From Burkholderiales bacterium (lineage in GTDB: Bacteria; Pseudomonadota; Gammaproteobacteria; Burkholderiales; SG8-41): 15,941 bases of DNA. Under the pieces are notes generated by a model. That model did not search any database and was not told the DNA's origin. It saw only the letters and a list, made by a program, of their open reading frames with translations. The position numbers and the translations under genes are program-made. Shown in pieces: positions 14,340 to 15,941 of this stretch (position 1 is the first letter of the stretch; each line of letters begins with the position of its first letter). Location of the stretch: contig SYEN01000086.1 in the NCBI GenBank assembly GCA_005800795.1, positions 1 through 15,941 on the forward strand, given 5' to 3'.

Positions 14340-15290
14340 ATGCGTAAGTATTTGTTTTTATTGATAATTTATTCATGCGCGGCCACGGCACAGAATTATC
14401 CGTCGCGCCCAATCCGCCTCATCGTGCCGCAAGGCGCGGGCGGTGCCACCGATATCATTGTGCGCATCACGGCCCAGCGCATGAGCGAGCAGATGAATCA
14501 ACAAATAGTGATCGACAACCGTACGGGGGCAGGTGGCACGATAGGTGTTGAGATTGCCGCCAATGCCGCGCCTGACGGCTACACCCTGGGGTTGTCGGCC
14601 ACCTCCTCCCATGCGATCAACCCCAGTCTGCGCAAGGTTGCCTATCATCCCCTGCGCGACTTTGACGCCGTTAGTCTTGTTGCTTCCACACCTCTTGTGC
14701 TGGTCGTGCATCCCACGCTGGCTGCGCAAACCGCGGAAGAACTCATCAAGCTCGCGCGGATCAAGCCAGGCGTCATGCAATATGCGTCAGCGGGCAACGG
14801 CACCATGCCGCACGTGGCGATGGAGTTAATGAAGGCTATGGCTAAAATGGATATGCAACATGTGCCCTACAAGGGCAGCCCGCCAGCGCTCGCGGATGTC
14901 CTGGGCGGACGCGTGCCAGTCTATTTCGCTGGCGTGCCTTCGACCTTGCAGCACATCAAGGCGGGTCGCGTTCGCGCACTGGGGTCGACCTCGCTTAAAC
15001 GTACCATTGCAATGCCCGATCTTCCTGCTATTGCCGAAAGCGCTATTCCCGGCTATGAAGCGGTGCCGTGGATCGGTCTGGTCGTGCCCGCGAAAACACC
15101 CAGGGCCATCATTGCGCGTCTGAATCGCGAAGTGGTTACAACACTGGCTGCGCCAGACGTGCGTGACCGGTTGCTGGCACACGGTGCGGAGCCCGGGGCC
15201 GGCACGCCCGAAGCACATGCCAGCTATATCGCCAGCGAACTAAAAAAATGGGGCAAGTTGGTAACGGATATCGGTGTGAAAATTGATTAG
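14340..15290 (+). CDS. Tripartite tricarboxylate transporter solute-binding protein (Bug family), bug6
   Basis: This encodes 316 residues, the shortest of the six. The ATG is preceded by GAGGA at 5 bases. The signal peptide is very short (MRKYLFLLIIYSCAATA|Q, 17 residues), and its codons 2-11 are dispersed repeat copy D. A cysteine at position 13 after IYS gives a poor lipobox, so signal peptidase I cleavage after ATA is preferred. The mature protein has the full family pattern: YPSRPIRLIVPQGAGGATD, IDNRTGAGGTIG, PDGYTLGL, QHVPYKGSPPALADVLGG and the terminal KWGKLVTDIGVKID. It follows bug5 in tandem and ends 2 bases before the stop of the convergent ABC ATPase gene, with a hairpin across both stops. 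Confidence 0.93.
   Translation: MRKYLFLLIIYSCAATAQNYPSRPIRLIVPQGAGGATDIIVRITAQRMSEQMNQQIVIDNRTGAGGTIGVEIAANAAPDGYTLGLSATSSHAINPSLRKVAYHPLRDFDAVSLVASTPLVLVVHPTLAAQTAEELIKLARIKPGVMQYASAGNGTMPHVAMELMKAMAKMDMQHVPYKGSPPALADVLGGRVPVYFAGVPSTLQHIKAGRVRALGSTSLKRTIAMPDLPAIAESAIPGYEAVPWIGLVVPAKTPRAIIARLNREVVTTLAAPDVRDRLLAHGAEPGAGTPEAHASYIASELKKWGKLVTDIGVKID
14344..14373 (+). repeat. AT-rich dispersed repeat, copy D, encoding a signal peptide
   Basis: The 21-base core (14344-14364) is identical to copy B and 20 of 21 to copy C. It starts at the fifth base of the bug6 coding sequence and encodes the basic and hydrophobic parts of its signal peptide (KYLFLLIIY). The surrounding DNA is GC-rich. Confidence 0.75.
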
Positions 15291-15299
15291 TTTCACACC
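15273..15299. terminator. Inverted repeat across the stop codons of bug6 and the ABC ATPase
   Basis: GGTGTGAAA (15273-15281) and TTTCACACC (15291-15299) are perfect 9-base complements with a 9-base loop that contains the bug6 stop. The right arm contains the stop codon of the convergent gene. The stem ends in A/T pairs next to the loop and not in an external T tract, so it may block or stabilise both transcripts and need not be a canonical intrinsic terminator. Confidence 0.5.
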
Positions 15300-15941
15300 C
15301 TGATACAGGCCGCGAAGTGGCCCGGGCGAACCTCGCGTAACGGCGGCCGTTCAGCCTTGCAGGCGGCATCCGCCAGTGGGCAACGGGTGTGAAATACACA
15401 ACCCGGCGGCGGGGCCAGCGGGCTGGGCACTTCCCCACCCAGCACACGGTGCTCGCGCTGCGCCTCAATCACCGGATCCGGCACCGGCACCGCTTCCAGC
15501 AATGCCTGCGTATAGGGATGCAGCGGCTCGGCGTAGAGGGCATCGCGATCCGCAATTTCCATCACGCGGCCCAGATACATCACGATCACGCGGTCCGAAA
15601 TGTGCCGTACCACGGCCAGATCGTGTGCAATGAACAAATAGGTAAGGCCCAGTTTCTTCTGCAAATCTTCGAGCAGATTGATGATCTGCGCCTGAATGGA
15701 TACGTCGAGCGCTGATACCGGCTCGTCGCACACAATGAACTCCGGCTCCATCGCCAACGCCCGGGCTATACCTACGCGTTGACGCTGGCCGCCAGAAAGC
15801 TCGTGCGGATAGCGGCCGGCCATGTAATCAAAAAGACCCACCTGCAACAGCAGTTCACGCACCCTGGCATTTGCCGCCTTCCTGTCCGGCTGCAATTGGT
15901 ACACCAGTAGCGGCTCGGCGATGATGTCGCCGATGGTCATA
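15293..15941 (-). CDS. Oligopeptide/dipeptide ABC transporter ATP-binding protein, C-terminal part
   Basis: About 216 C-terminal codons of an OppF/DppF-type ATPase are present; the N-terminus with Walker A and the Q-loop lies beyond the right edge, and the first methionine in the window (MTIGDII) is internal by comparison with the family. Visible are the ABC signature LSGGQRQR, Walker B FIVCDEP with the D-loop SALD, the switch histidine in IAHDL, and the oligopeptide-specific C-terminal domain beginning at YAEPLHPYTQALL. Four cysteines (C-x5-C-x6-C-x17-C, starting in PPGCVFHTRC) match those that bind an iron-sulfur cluster in some Opp/Dpp ATPases. It energises uptake of peptides or other solutes across the inner membrane. 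The rest of the operon should lie to the right. Confidence 0.93.
   Translation of the reverse strand, partial: MTIGDIIAEPLLVYQLQPDRKAANARVRELLLQVGLFDYMAGRYPHELSGGQRQRVGIARALAMEPEFIVCDEPVSALDVSIQAQIINLLEDLQKKLGLTYLFIAHDLAVVRHISDRVIVMYLGRVMEIADRDALYAEPLHPYTQALLEAVPVPDPVIEAQREHRVLGGEVPSPLAPPPGCVFHTRCPLADAACKAERPPLREVRPGHFAACIRV

Noticed and set aside
1759..14373. Interpreting the AT-rich repeats as classical MITEs or a CRISPR array
   Set aside because: The copies show no terminal inverted repeats or target duplications that I can see, are kilobases apart and have no regular spacing or cas genes.
14340..14378. Lipoprotein signal in bug6 (cysteine at position 13)
   Set aside because: The residues before the cysteine (I-Y-S) do not fit the lipobox and the segment before it is short; a signal peptidase I site A-T-A follows directly.

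Overview
The window looks like chromosomal DNA of a GC-rich betaproteobacterium, most likely Burkholderiales of the Bordetella/Achromobacter type. This rests on the base composition (roughly 60% GC by eye) and on six genes for periplasmic solute-binding proteins of the tripartite tricarboxylate transporter (Bug/TctC) family, an expansion typical of that order. No membrane subunits (TctA/TctB) of that transporter lie in the window. There is no rRNA, tRNA, CRISPR array, insertion sequence or phage gene. Gene density is high, and the longest stretch without a gene is about 250 bases (9640-9891).

Layout, left to right. (1) Positions 1-2793, minus strand: a Bug protein, a second Bug protein, then an SDR-family protein that runs off the left edge. 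(2) 2910-5845, plus strand: a crotonase and an ADP/GDP-forming acyl-CoA synthetase that overlap by one base, so probably one transcript that activates and then hydrates or isomerises an organic acid. (3) 5853-7711, minus strand: a ThuA-like protein followed by an amidohydrolase, meeting the synthetase tail to tail. (4) 7836-8828, plus: a Bug gene with a TTG start. (5) 8857-9639, minus: a second atypical SDR. (6) 9892-11176, plus: a 69-residue protein with a CxxC...HxxxC zinc-finger-like pattern, then a Bug gene. (7) 11247-13207, minus: an NHL-propeller protein, then a cupin fused to a C-terminal rubredoxin. (8) 13316-15290, plus: two tandem Bug genes. (9) 15293-15941, minus: the C-terminal part of an oligopeptide/dipeptide-type ABC ATPase that enters from the right.

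Taken together this reads as an accessory catabolic region. Periplasmic binding proteins for organic acids are interleaved with acyl-CoA chemistry, a hydrolase, SDRs and a putative cupin/rubredoxin redox protein. The substrates cannot be named from sequence.

The most unusual signal is not a gene. It is a dispersed AT-rich repeat of about 30 bases, with four clear copies and one partial copy. One copy lies inside the acyl-CoA synthetase reading frame, one supplies the signal peptide of the last Bug protein, one sits just upstream of another Bug gene, and one lies downstream of a third. Other points of note are two SDRs that both lack the catalytic tyrosine, the cupin-rubredoxin fusion, and inverted repeats that span both stop codons at two convergent gene ends.
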